Origin: Candidatus Melainabacteria bacterium
Lineage (GTDB): Bacteria > Cyanobacteriota > Vampirovibrionia > Obscuribacterales > Obscuribacteraceae
DNA: 64,000 nucleotides
NCBI GenBank assembly: GCA_003963305.1
Contig: RXJR01000021.1
Coordinates: 155,247 to 219,246, forward strand
Direction of reading: 5' to 3'
Shown here: positions 51,998-61,077 of the stretch, in pieces
Layout of the letters: every line of letters begins with the position of its first letter
Position numbering within the stretch: the first letter of the stretch is position 1
Translations under genes and position numbers: made by a program
The notes under the pieces: generated by a model
The model's database searches: none
Told to the model about the DNA's origin: nothing
What the model saw: only the letters and a program-made list of their open reading frames with translations

Positions 51998-53902
51998 GTG
52001 GCAACTGAGATCCGCGCCCAAGTCCCGTACATGACCGACAGCACTCCACCAGAACTGAACCCAGAACTGGAATCGGCTGTGCCGCTTTCACCGCTCGTGC
52101 TGGACAGCTCGACTAACCTTACTGCAGCAAAATCAACCGACTCCAAAAACAAATTTTCCACGTCGTCGAGCGGTGGGCTGCAGTACGATTCGAGCCTCGC
52201 TGACGCCTCCGTGAGATTTCGCAATCTCGTCACGGACAAGCGCTTCTGGAAGATGGCGAAAACGCTTGCAAGCTTCAGCTTCGAAGCCTTCTCAGACCGC
52301 ATCAAACCCAAATTCAGCAAGTCTGAATTGAAGCGGCGGCGGGCTGTCAGATTGAGAGAAGCCCTGGTAGAACTGGGTCCAACCTTCGTTAAATTAGGTC
52401 AGTTTTTATCAGTTCGCCGCGACTGCTTGCCACTCGAAATTGCCGATGAACTCTCGCTCCTTCAAGACAAGGTGCCGCCATTTCCTATCGATCTGGTGCG
52501 CAGCACAATAGAAAGCGATCTGGGAGCGTCGCCGGAACAGGTTTTCGTCAGCTTCGATCCTCAACCAATCGCTTCGGCGAGCATCGGACAGGTGCATCGC
52601 GCCACTTTAAAAGATGGGCATTCGGTGGTCGTCAAAGTTCAACGCCCCGATCTTTCTCAACTCTTCTACAAAGACCTCGGTTATATGCGCCGCCTGGCCA
52701 GATGGGGACTTTTGATCCGCCCTCAAGGTCAGTGGGATTCATGGCTTGCATTATCAGACGAATTTGGCAAAACGCTCTTCCAGGAAATCAATTACATCCA
52801 GGAAGGAAGAAACGCCGACCGCATCAGACATGTCTTGCGCAACCATCAGTCGATGATTGTGCCGAGGGTGTTCTGGAAGTTTACGGGTCGGCGAGTACTT
52901 ACCCTGGAATATCTTCCCGGCACCAAAATCGACAAAGTCGCTGAGCTTGAACAGAAAGGGATCAACCTGGGCAAACTTGGCAACGAGCTAGTCAATGGAT
53001 ATCTCGAGCAAGTCTTGATGCATGGATTTTTCCACGCTGACCCACATGCAGGAAATCTCTCGGTAAACGATGAGGGCAAAGTCATCATTTATGACTTCGG
53101 CATGATGGGCGAAATAAGTGAAGCTCAAAGAGAAGCAATCACCGGGTGCATCGCAGCGGTGATAAAACGAGACACCCCCGAACTGATAAAGCATCTGACC
53201 GCCCTGGGCATCATCAAACCAGAGGCTAAGAGCGGTCCAGTGACAAGAGCTCTGGAACCGTTTCTCGAATACTATTCAGGCAAAGAGCTTCGCGATCTTG
53301 ACTTCAGTGCGATCGAACACGATATCGATCAGATAGCTACTGATAAAGCCCTGACAATGCCACCAAATCTCGCCTACCTGCTGCGCTCAGGTACGACAAT
53401 TGAAGGCATAGCCCGTACTTTGCGCCCTAATTTCAGCTTCGTCGAAGCGGCTAAGCCTGCTTTGAAGAAGTGGATTCTCAGCCGTCCGGCCAATGCCGCA
53501 ACTTTGCTGAAAGTTATTTTCAATATCTCGGATGACAAGCTGCTCAAGCTAACTGCCGGAAAAAATAAAAACGGTGCTCGCGCCGAGGCAGAAGAAGTTA
53601 AATTTGCTGCAGCGAATCTTCAAGAAGTTAGTGATTTGAAGGCTAAAGTTTACTTACTGGAAACGCAAATAAAAGCGCAGGAGCATAAAACACGGCAGCT
53701 GATCAGCTTTTCCCTCTGGCTCTTGGCGTTTCCGCTGATCATTGCGACTTTTGCCAATATTCCAGAATATAGGAGTTATGCCAACTATTTTTTGATTGGA
53801 AATGGTGTAATGGGGGCAATAATAATGTGGCATTTGGTAGCACCGGAAAGCTTGGTAAGACGCTCCAAGAATTCCGGTCAATCAAGGGGGCAACGGAGAT
53901 AA
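51998..53902 (+). CDS. UbiB/ABC1 (AarF) family kinase-like protein
   Basis: 634 residues from GTG; an ATG at 52031 is an alternative start. The family signature KLGQ (LGPTFVKLGQFLSVR), ASASIGQVHRA in place of the Gly-rich loop, VVVKVQRP with the Lys, the catalytic ADPHAGN and DFG (IYDFGMMGE) are all visible. Two C-terminal hydrophobic helices (LISFSLWLLAFPLIIATFANIP and YFLIGNGVMGAIIMWHLV) anchor it in the membrane. The family supports ubiquinone or other isoprenoid lipid synthesis and extraction via ATPase activity. The next gene starts four bases after its stop. Confidence 0.93.
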   Translation: MATEIRAQVPYMTDSTPPELNPELESAVPLSPLVLDSSTNLTAAKSTDSKNKFSTSSSGGLQYDSSLADASVRFRNLVTDKRFWKMAKTLASFSFEAFSDRIKPKFSKSELKRRRAVRLREALVELGPTFVKLGQFLSVRRDCLPLEIADELSLLQDKVPPFPIDLVRSTIESDLGASPEQVFVSFDPQPIASASIGQVHRATLKDGHSVVVKVQRPDLSQLFYKDLGYMRRLARWGLLIRPQGQWDSWLALSDEFGKTLFQEINYIQEGRNADRIRHVLRNHQSMIVPRVFWKFTGRRVLTLEYLPGTKIDKVAELEQKGINLGKLGNELVNGYLEQVLMHGFFHADPHAGNLSVNDEGKVIIYDFGMMGEISEAQREAITGCIAAVIKRDTPELIKHLTALGIIKPEAKSGPVTRALEPFLEYYSGKELRDLDFSAIEHDIDQIATDKALTMPPNLAYLLRSGTTIEGIARTLRPNFSFVEAAKPALKKWILSRPANAATLLKVIFNISDDKLLKLTAGKNKNGARAEAEEVKFAAANLQEVSDLKAKVYLLETQIKAQEHKTRQLISFSLWLLAFPLIIATFANIPEYRSYANYFLIGNGVMGAIIMWHLVAPESLVRRSKNSGQSRGQRR

Positions 53903-53905
53903 ACG

Positions 53906-54667
53906 ATGCTGAAATGGCGTGCGGCTGCACGGACTGATGCGGGTTGCCAGCGTCAGAGGAACGAAGATAATTACTACGTAAGCCCAGATAATCGGGTTTT
54001 TGCGGTTGCTGACGGTATGGGCGGCGCGGTTGGTGGCGCGAAGGCAAGCAAGCTTGCTGTCGAAGCCATTGAAAAGCGCTGGAAAGAGACGCCACCGCCT
54101 TCTTCTGATCGCGAATCCATTCAAAAATGGTTACTTGAAACCGTCACCCAGGCCAACCAATCTGTTTGGCACGAAGCCGAGGAAGACTCGACTGTAAGGG
54201 GTATGGGAACCACCGTGGTAGTAGCGGTGCAGGGCGATGACAATTACCTCGAAATCGCGCATGTGGGCGATTCCCGAGCTTATCTATTGAGAGACGGCAA
54301 ACCGACCCTCCTCACCAACGATCACTCGGTCGTACAGGAGATGGTTAGAGCCGGACGCTTGACAGAAGAGCAGGCCAGAATCAACCCTTACAAAAACTTA
54401 ATCACGCGCTGCCTGGGTCATGAGGAAAAGGTCGAAGTCGATCAAACTCCTGTTGAGCTGAAGCGCGGTGATTGGATCGTTCTCTGTTCTGACGGCTTGC
54501 CGACGGTGCTTAGAGACGAGCAGATCTGCGACGTTGTCAGCACGACGCATGAACCTGATGGGGTTTGCGAAGAGCTGGTCAAACTAACGCTGGACGGCGG
54601 TGCGCCGGACAACGTTACAGTCGTTGTAGTGAACTATTTCGACGATTCTGACAACGGAAACAAGTAG
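53906..54667 (+). CDS. PP2C-type Ser/Thr phosphatase
   Basis: 253 residues, a complete PPM phosphatase: TDAGCQRQRNEDNY with Asp21 of motif RNED (residues 10-23), VADGMGG with Asp36, VVVAVQGDDNYLEIAHVGDSRAYLLRDGK, LTNDHSVVQEMVRAGRL, ITRCLGHEEKVEVD, WIVLCSDGLPTVL, and DNVTVVVV. It would dephosphorylate Ser/Thr residues, with two metal ions, opposing the kinase two genes downstream. There is no membrane segment. It is four bases from UbiB and six from the FHA gene, so the genes are read together. Confidence 0.95.
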   Translation: MLKWRAAARTDAGCQRQRNEDNYYVSPDNRVFAVADGMGGAVGGAKASKLAVEAIEKRWKETPPPSSDRESIQKWLLETVTQANQSVWHEAEEDSTVRGMGTTVVVAVQGDDNYLEIAHVGDSRAYLLRDGKPTLLTNDHSVVQEMVRAGRLTEEQARINPYKNLITRCLGHEEKVEVDQTPVELKRGDWIVLCSDGLPTVLRDEQICDVVSTTHEPDGVCEELVKLTLDGGAPDNVTVVVVNYFDDSDNGNK

Positions 54668-54673
54668 AAGTTC

Positions 54674-55177
54674 ATGTCAATGAGCGGCAAACAATGCGCA
54701 CGTTGCGGTGGGGCGATCGACCCTGATGGCAGGTGCACCGTTTGCGGCATCACGCAACCGGTGGGCGTCGGTTCGAATCCTGGTCAGGGACCGGGCAACG
54801 ATTTGAACGGCGCTCAGGGTCAGAGTCAAGGTGGCGCTGAACTCTACGGGATGCAAGGAGGCGGCGCTCGACGCGAGTCGAAACAGTCGCGACCAGCATT
54901 CTTGTTCAATAAACTGACTAATGACCGCTTTGCCCTGACTCAATCAGTCAGTAAAATCGGACGCGACCAAACCAACAATATCTCGCTCACAGCCGACCAC
55001 TATATATCTCGCCACCACGCCTGGGTGCTGCAAATGCAGGGCGGTTTCTGGGTGGAGGACCTGGGCAGTACCAACGGTACGCTTCTAAACGGTGAGATTC
55101 TTACCGAGCGTAGACAAATTTTCCCAGGCGATCGAATTACATTCGGCAAAACCGAAATGATCTTCGTACTGGAATAG
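54674..55177 (+). CDS. Zinc-ribbon FHA-domain protein
   Basis: 167 residues. A zinc-ribbon-like N-terminus (Cys8-x2-Cys11 and Cys21-x2-Cys24) and a Gly/Gln-rich linker (28-70) lead to a full FHA domain (residues 78-165: VSKIGRDQTNNISLTADHYISRHHAWV...LGSTNGTLLNG), with the GR, S-x-x-H and NG residues that recognise phosphothreonine. Such proteins bind peptides phosphorylated by an adjacent kinase. It lies directly between the phosphatase and the kinase genes with 6-base and 2-base gaps. Confidence 0.93.
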   Translation: MSMSGKQCARCGGAIDPDGRCTVCGITQPVGVGSNPGQGPGNDLNGAQGQSQGGAELYGMQGGGARRESKQSRPAFLFNKLTNDRFALTQSVSKIGRDQTNNISLTADHYISRHHAWVLQMQGGFWVEDLGSTNGTLLNGEILTERRQIFPGDRITFGKTEMIFVLE

Positions 55178-55179
55178 CA

Positions 55180-57165
55180 ATGACTGGCGATTTTGGTCGG
55201 TACAAAATTCTCGCTGAAATTGGGCGAGGAGGAATGGGCATCGTCTACCAGGCGCTCGATCAGCGTGACAACACGCTGGTGGCTATCAAGCAGCTGGTCA
55301 TGACAAATATCGACCCGGCCAAAGAACAAGAGTTTCGCGACCGTTTCAAACGCGAGGCGGCTACGGCGTCTCGATTGAAACATCCCAACATTGTCACCGT
55401 ATATGATGTCTCGACTGATTCCGGCACATATTTTTATGTCATGGAGTATCTGGAAGGACACAGCTTGAGAAAAGAGCTTGAACTCAAAGGCGGGCGCCTG
55501 ACACCGCAACAATACTGGCCCATTTTTGCTCAGGTCGTGGAAGGACTGTCCTTTGCCCACAGTATGAATGTAGTGCATCGCGATGTGAAGCCAGACAACA
55601 TCTTTCTGCTCAACGATGGGCGAGTAAAAATAACCGACTTCGGCATCGCTCGCTCTGCTGATGACTTTGAACAGACAAACTTGACGAAAACCGGCGTCAT
55701 GATGGGCACTCTGGCTTACGTCTCGCCTGAGCAACTGCAAGACGCAAAAAACGTCGATCATCGCGCCGACATTTTTTCTCTCGGTGTTGTCAGTTACGAG
55801 TCATTGTCAGGAGTGGTACCATTCACCGGCGATGGTATCGCCCAGACAATCGTCAAAATCGTTTCACAAGAAGAAAAGCCGCTCCACATCTTGATTCCAT
55901 ACATCAATCTGGAAACCTCCGCAGCGGTGACAAAAGCACTGCGAAAGCGAGCAAGAGAAAGATTTCGTTCGGTTAAAGAATTCGCCAGGGACTTTCAAAA
56001 ATCACTTGGCGATCAAGCCGCTGACATTTCCTCGATCGCACCGGTCTCAATGCCGGCACCCGGCTCAGGAGGCGGACATAACACTGACCCGGGCGGGTAC
56101 CAGCTGCCTGAAAGCATTCGTCAGTTGCGTAATCAGAGTGCTCAAACAGATCACAATACTCCCACTGATTTCGGTCAAAGAACCAACTATGTCGGTGAAA
56201 TTGACACAGCCCAAACGATTGCACCAACATCTGCTCTCAATTTCAAGGCTCCGGAAATTTCGCTCAAAAGCCGCGCTGCACCAGCTCCGCAAGAATCGCG
56301 GCCAAGCAAACCAATCCACATTTTTGATACTCATGGCAAGAACCAGGCCAAACTCGTAGAACCGTCTGTGGTTTGCTACAGATCTGGACGTGTCATCGTC
56401 GGCGATACCGCAACTCGTAAAGTGCACGTCTATTCATTCGAAGGACGCTGGGTTGGAGACCTGGTCGTCACAGATACCGACACTAAAACACGTGGCGGCT
56501 CTCTCACCAAACCTAGTGGCATAGCGATCGACTTGAAGGGGCGAGTATATGTCGTCGACAGCAGCGATCCATACGTGCGTGTATTCGACAGCAAGGGCGT
56601 ATTCGTCAAAGAATTTTGCAACATTCAGGGCAAAGAGGGCGGATTACAAGGGATTGCCGTAGACTCGACCGGTCTGATTTATCTTTCAGATATAACCAAC
56701 GCTTGCATTCAGGTTTTTCAATCTGAACTGGGTCTGTGGATGCGCAAAATCGATTGTAAAGGCAAAACCGAGTCCGATTTGCAACTGCCGTCAGGCATCG
56801 CCATTGATCGCGCCAACCAACTGTACTGTGCTGACTACGGTGCCTCCCGGATTTTCGTATTCAATAAGTCAGGCAGCTTGCTGCGCTCATTTGGCAGCAA
56901 AGGCAACGGGCCAGGCCAGTTCAACGTTCCAAGAAGCGTCGCCGTCGATAAAAACGATAAAATTTATGTGCTTGATTCACTTAATCATCGCATTCAAGTC
57001 TTTGGCCCGACCGGGAATTTGTTCTATATTTTTGGCGGCAGAGGAAGCGAGCCAGGTAAATTCATCGGACCGTCAGATATAAGCATCGACCCCGAAAATA
57101 GCTTTCTCTACGTGGCAGACAAGGGTAACCAGCGCATCCAAGTGTTTGAGCTTTCACAAAATTGA
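55180..57165 (+). CDS. Ser/Thr kinase fused to an NHL beta-propeller, apparently soluble
   Basis: 661 residues. The Hanks-type kinase domain (8-275) has the Gly loop GRGGMG (15-20), Lys37 in VAIK, the catalytic loop HRDVKPDN (Asp135, Asn140) and DFG at Asp153. A Ser/Thr/Gln-rich linker (about 285-370) contains several Thr sites that an FHA domain could read. Residues 375-661 are five to six NHL propeller blades (LTKPSGIAIDLKGRVYVVDSS, LPSGIAIDRANQLYCADYG, VPRSVAVDKNDKIYVLDSLNHRIQVFGPTG). No transmembrane helix separates the kinase and propeller, unlike mycobacterial PknD, so the sensor domain seems cytoplasmic. It overlaps maf by four bases. Confidence 0.94.
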   Translation: MTGDFGRYKILAEIGRGGMGIVYQALDQRDNTLVAIKQLVMTNIDPAKEQEFRDRFKREAATASRLKHPNIVTVYDVSTDSGTYFYVMEYLEGHSLRKELELKGGRLTPQQYWPIFAQVVEGLSFAHSMNVVHRDVKPDNIFLLNDGRVKITDFGIARSADDFEQTNLTKTGVMMGTLAYVSPEQLQDAKNVDHRADIFSLGVVSYESLSGVVPFTGDGIAQTIVKIVSQEEKPLHILIPYINLETSAAVTKALRKRARERFRSVKEFARDFQKSLGDQAADISSIAPVSMPAPGSGGGHNTDPGGYQLPESIRQLRNQSAQTDHNTPTDFGQRTNYVGEIDTAQTIAPTSALNFKAPEISLKSRAAPAPQESRPSKPIHIFDTHGKNQAKLVEPSVVCYRSGRVIVGDTATRKVHVYSFEGRWVGDLVVTDTDTKTRGGSLTKPSGIAIDLKGRVYVVDSSDPYVRVFDSKGVFVKEFCNIQGKEGGLQGIAVDSTGLIYLSDITNACIQVFQSELGLWMRKIDCKGKTESDLQLPSGIAIDRANQLYCADYGASRIFVFNKSGSLLRSFGSKGNGPGQFNVPRSVAVDKNDKIYVLDSLNHRIQVFGPTGNLFYIFGGRGSEPGKFIGPSDISIDPENSFLYVADKGNQRIQVFELSQN

Positions 57166-57794
57166 AACAGACTGCACAGCCAAACGGCAAGTTAGTGCTT
57201 GCCTCTACATCGCCACGCCGAAAAGACTTACTGACGGCGCTCGGATTGACCTTTCAAGTGCTGCCGAGCACCATCGACGAGATTATGGATCCAGCATTGG
57301 CGCCCGAGGAACTGGTGCTAAATTTAGCTCAGCAAAAAACTGCTGATGTTTTCAAAAGCCTTTCAGCTAAGTCGAGAGATGAGCGACTCCTTGTTTTGGG
57401 CGCAGATACTATCGTAGTTTTAGACGGAAATTTTCTCGGAAAACCCACCGATCGAGCCGAAGCAATAGATATGCTAAAAAGACTTTCAGGGCGAGCTCAC
57501 GAAGTCTACACGGGCGTCTGGCTCATTGTTCGCGAAGAGGACGGACGGGTAATCGAAAGTCATAGTTGCGAACGATCAAAAGTCTTTTTCAGGTCGCTGG
57601 ATGAGCGTGAGCTGGAAGCCTATGTCGATACGGGCGAACCTATGGACAAAGCCGGCGCCTATGCTCTGCAAGGTATAGGCGCAGCCTTGATCGAAAAAAT
57701 TGAGGGCTCGCATACCAACATCGTCGGCTTGCCAATACCAAATGTGGTATCACTGCTGCGCGATAGTGGATATCTGATACTTGGCTTGCCGTAA
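57162..57794 (+). CDS. maf: Maf-type nucleoside triphosphate pyrophosphatase
   Basis: 210 residues from TTG, which overlaps the kinase stop (TTGA). STSPRRKDLL near residue 17, LGADTIVVLDG with the catalytic Asp, EAIDMLKRLSGRAHEVYTGV and MDKAGAYALQGIGA match the Maf family. Maf enzymes hydrolyse dTTP, UTP or modified nucleotides and affect septum formation in bacilli. It is the last gene of the signalling operon. Confidence 0.94.
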   Translation: MKQTAQPNGKLVLASTSPRRKDLLTALGLTFQVLPSTIDEIMDPALAPEELVLNLAQQKTADVFKSLSAKSRDERLLVLGADTIVVLDGNFLGKPTDRAEAIDMLKRLSGRAHEVYTGVWLIVREEDGRVIESHSCERSKVFFRSLDERELEAYVDTGEPMDKAGAYALQGIGAALIEKIEGSHTNIVGLPIPNVVSLLRDSGYLILGLP

Positions 57795-57872
57795 CGCTAT
57801 CAGCTAATTAAACCGCCTTAATCGCAGTTTAGCAAAGTGAAGAACCAGGGTTTTTAACGAGCGCGCCGATCC

Positions 57873-57878
57873 TATAAT
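57873..57878 (+). promoter_or_regulatory. Probable -10 box of the envelope cluster
   Basis: An exact TATAAT 40 bases before the GTG start at 57918, with only a weak -35 (GTTTTT at 17-base spacing). The GAGGGG ribosome-binding site at 57904-57909 lies eight bases before the start. Confidence 0.45.
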
Positions 57879-57917
57879 GTGTTAACGTCTACTATGACCG
57901 TTTGAGGGGTTACTGGA

Positions 57918-59342
57918 GTGCGCAGACGAGACTTCACGACAGCATTTAGCCTGACCGTCATTAGCTCATTTTTGACGTGCGGAGCAGGTTTTGCAGCGGA
58001 TGCAGACCCATCATTGGACCAGATGTTCTCAGACCCCGCCGTGACTGAAAAAAAGGCAGGTGGAGCGACAGAATCCAGCTCAGTAGAGGCATCTGGCGGT
58101 GCCGGTAGTGGTCCAGCGCCACTCTGTTCTATCGACGCGTTAAAACAGAGTGCCTTGATTAAAACCGGTGGCTGGCCAGGCATTGGACCGTTCAAAGGCG
58201 ACGGCAGCGAGTACGTCGACGCAGGACAAAATCGACTAAAAATCGAATCGGCAAAAGACAAAATTACTAGCGCGGAGCTGCGCTTAAACAATCAGAACAA
58301 GAATACTGCCATCTTTAATCTAGAGATGAGCGCAGACTTCTTGCTTGAATCGCTGGGAGCCAAAGAAGCACGGATTTCAGATTTTAACGGGCAGCTCGAA
58401 AAGTCAAGAGTCCAACTATTACAGAGTAGTGAGTCCAAACCCCTTAACCTTTCGGCTGGTAGTTATGTTGTTAACTTGCACCCGGAACAAGATAAAACAG
58501 CTGCAGACAAATACTCATTCGTTATAAAAGTAAGCAGCAAAGACGCCAGCTCAGATTTGCTTAAACAGCATCCGCCAGAAAGTGCAACCGACTCGACTGA
58601 CACTGACACAACCCCGTCTCGCGTCGCTTCTAATCCAGACAAGCAATCTGACACGACCGAAAACGGTTGGGAAACGTCCAAGCGCACAACAACCACGACA
58701 GCGTCTAAAACGCCACGTACAACGATTGCGTCGCCACCGGGACTGAGCTTTGGCATTGAGACACCAAAAGCTACAAGAACGACAGGATCGACACCGACCA
58801 AGATTGCTACAGCCACACCCCAGAGACCTCCAGTGACAAGCCCAAATACTGCGTCTCAAGCGACTGCATCGAGTCAGCCGACAACAACGGATAGCTCAAA
58901 TCCTGATGAAACCAGTACAGCACCAGCAGCTCCAACCAGTTTGAAAGATACATTCAGAGAAGTTATCTTCAACTGGCAGAAACTGAAAAAGGTAGCCGTA
59001 AGGCAAAGAGACACTTCAGAGCTTTCCACTGCGCTGTCAGGAAAAGCCCTGATACGTCAGTCTGACGCAATCAAATGGCTGCAAACAAACAAAAAATACT
59101 ACGACATGAACCCGAGATCGGTTGTCGTTGATCGCTACAACGAGCTCGTAAAAGGGCAGAAGTATGCCGTTTTTGCACAGGTGAAAGAATCAAGCAAGTA
59201 TATGGATGAACCGACCGGACAGGTCATCAAAGACAGCGAAGACACTTACAATGTCAACTATACAATCGAAAAATCAGGAGACAAATGGTTGATTAGCGAT
59301 TCTGCAATCGTGACGCAACCTGGTAAGAACAAGACTAGATAG
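57918..59342 (+). CDS. Exported protein with C-terminal ARC6/IMS-like domain
   Basis: 474 residues from GTG. Residues 1-26 are a signal peptide (MRRRDFTTAFSLTVISSFLTCGAGFA). The middle (residues 220-340) is a Thr/Ser/Pro-rich linker. The C-terminal 135 residues match, by eye, the IMS domain (DUF4101) of the cyanobacterial cell-division protein Ftn2 and plastid ARC6: FNWQKLKKVAVRQRDTSELSTALSGKAL, KYYDMNPRSVVVDRYNEL, YAVFAQVKESSKYMDE and NVNYTIEKSGDKWLIS. In ARC6 that domain faces the intermembrane space. The identification is inferred from pattern, not searched. It is followed 35 bases later by the M23 peptidase. Confidence 0.85.
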   Translation: MRRRDFTTAFSLTVISSFLTCGAGFAADADPSLDQMFSDPAVTEKKAGGATESSSVEASGGAGSGPAPLCSIDALKQSALIKTGGWPGIGPFKGDGSEYVDAGQNRLKIESAKDKITSAELRLNNQNKNTAIFNLEMSADFLLESLGAKEARISDFNGQLEKSRVQLLQSSESKPLNLSAGSYVVNLHPEQDKTAADKYSFVIKVSSKDASSDLLKQHPPESATDSTDTDTTPSRVASNPDKQSDTTENGWETSKRTTTTTASKTPRTTIASPPGLSFGIETPKATRTTGSTPTKIATATPQRPPVTSPNTASQATASSQPTTTDSSNPDETSTAPAAPTSLKDTFREVIFNWQKLKKVAVRQRDTSELSTALSGKALIRQSDAIKWLQTNKKYYDMNPRSVVVDRYNELVKGQKYAVFAQVKESSKYMDEPTGQVIKDSEDTYNVNYTIEKSGDKWLISDSAIVTQPGKNKTR

Positions 59343-59377
59343 ATTCTGTCGGCAAGCCGGCACTAGAAAGCCCACAA

Positions 59378-61075
59378 TTGACACTGCCAAATCGCACTAG
59401 CAAACAGATTCGTAACTCCAAGTCAACTTTAGCTCTCGCTCTTGGCTGCGCTGTAGCCGCCGGGTCGTCGCTGATGGTTCTAGCAGACAAACCTATCGCA
59501 GCGCAGTCGAGTCTCACCCTGGGCACGCGGTCAACCCTTCCGGTGGCAGCTCAAGCCGCGCCCTCGACAAGTATTCAATCGACCACAGCAGACAATCAAA
59601 ACGCAAATCTTCTTTCTCTTAAAGATGAACAGGGAAAAGAAGTAAAACCTTCAGCGGTGCTCTCCGTTAACAATGACCTCTTGTTTCTCACGCCCAGATG
59701 CCTGTGGATATGTCCTGACGGCATAACGAATCTGAAAAACGGATTGGAATTAGCGCTCAAAAAGATTGAGCCGCCAAAAGCGTTTGGCAATGTAAAAATT
59801 CAAGAATTCAATAATTTTGCAGCCTGCCCGGGTCGTGCGTCGATAATCGTTCTCGATAAATCAGGTGACCTCTACGAATACTCGCCTCGCTCAAATAAGT
59901 GGCAGCTATTTCGTTCCAACCTGCCATTTCTGCAAGGGCAACCAGACCCTGAATTCATAGACTTAGCCGTTGCCGGAAAGACGGTCATGTTGCTTGACCC
60001 AGAGCGCAATCAAATCTGGCAAACGCCCGGTGGTCCGGCGAAAATGAACAGATATTTGAACGACACGCTGCCCTGGAGAATCAAGCCCGGCGATACTTAC
60101 GTAGGCGATGGACTGTCTATGTCCAGCGACGAAAGTTCCATATTCATAGTCAAGAAATTTGGCAATATCTTCAAATTCAGCACCGAAGTTGGTGCCCCAG
60201 GCACGCATCAGATGCCTTTCAAGTACACTCGAGTCGCAGGCATGCGACCATCCAGAATCCTCACAGGACCCGGGATGCCGCTCTTCATTACAGAGCGCGA
60301 AAACAATCGAGTCCTTGTAATTGATAAAGCCACAGGACGCGTAGCGCAATTCCTATTCGCTAAAAACAGCGACCTGCGCGGTCTCATTCCTACAAGCGAC
60401 GGCTTTTGGATTCTCAATGGCGGACGATTGCAGCAACGCAAGCTGGCTCAACCAGACAGCATGAAGGTAGCATTCAAACGTCACAGCAACGATGAGCGAC
60501 TCGATGGCATGATCATTCCAATTAAAGGAGTTGCCCTGCCTCGTCACGTTGGTGTCTTCCCTGGTGCCCGCAGACTATACCGATTCGGAATACATGAGGG
60601 CATGGACTTCTTCCTCGACCCGGGCAGCCGCACCAAAGTGGCGATGAATACGCAAGTGCGCGCCGCTGACGGGGGTAAAGTCTTACGCAGCGATGTCAAT
60701 TTCAAAGACATGAACGCCGCACAATTCAACAAAGTCATGAACGAATGCTATCGAGAGCACCGCACCTCTGACCACAATGAAGACCTGTTCCGCGGTTGCC
60801 AGGTCTGGATAAGCCATGGCAACGGCATTGTCACCCGTTATGCCCACCTGAACAAGGTGAACCCCCAGGTCAAAAAGGATCAACAGGTGGCTCGCGGCGA
60901 TTTGATTGGATTTGTCGGAGTTTCCGGCACTGGTCAGAACCTGCCAGGTAGAGCTAAATATCCGCACTTGCATTTTGAAATATGGCTGGACGGCAAGTAC
61001 CTGGGCTGGGGCATGACTCCGGCGGAGACAATGGGCGTTTACGAGGATATTTTCGGAAACGGAGTAGGTGAATAG
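59378..61075 (+). CDS. M23 peptidoglycan endopeptidase with N-terminal propeller-like region
   Basis: 565 residues from TTG. Residues 1-42 look like a signal peptide (STLALALGCAVAAGSSLMVLADKPIAAQ). Residues 90-380 are beta-rich with propeller-like repeats (ILTGPGMPLFITERENNRVLVIDKATGRVAQF). Residues 400-550 are a LytM/M23 domain with the zinc ligands H406-x3-D410 and H530-L-H532, and a further catalytic His in RYAHL. All active-site residues are present, so it should cut peptidoglycan cross-links. It lies between the IMS-domain protein and the giant repeat protein, with the next ATG three bases after its stop. Confidence 0.92.
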   Translation: MTLPNRTSKQIRNSKSTLALALGCAVAAGSSLMVLADKPIAAQSSLTLGTRSTLPVAAQAAPSTSIQSTTADNQNANLLSLKDEQGKEVKPSAVLSVNNDLLFLTPRCLWICPDGITNLKNGLELALKKIEPPKAFGNVKIQEFNNFAACPGRASIIVLDKSGDLYEYSPRSNKWQLFRSNLPFLQGQPDPEFIDLAVAGKTVMLLDPERNQIWQTPGGPAKMNRYLNDTLPWRIKPGDTYVGDGLSMSSDESSIFIVKKFGNIFKFSTEVGAPGTHQMPFKYTRVAGMRPSRILTGPGMPLFITERENNRVLVIDKATGRVAQFLFAKNSDLRGLIPTSDGFWILNGGRLQQRKLAQPDSMKVAFKRHSNDERLDGMIIPIKGVALPRHVGVFPGARRLYRFGIHEGMDFFLDPGSRTKVAMNTQVRAADGGKVLRSDVNFKDMNAAQFNKVMNECYREHRTSDHNEDLFRGCQVWISHGNGIVTRYAHLNKVNPQVKKDQQVARGDLIGFVGVSGTGQNLPGRAKYPHLHFEIWLDGKYLGWGMTPAETMGVYEDIFGNGVGE

Positions 61076-61077
61076 AG

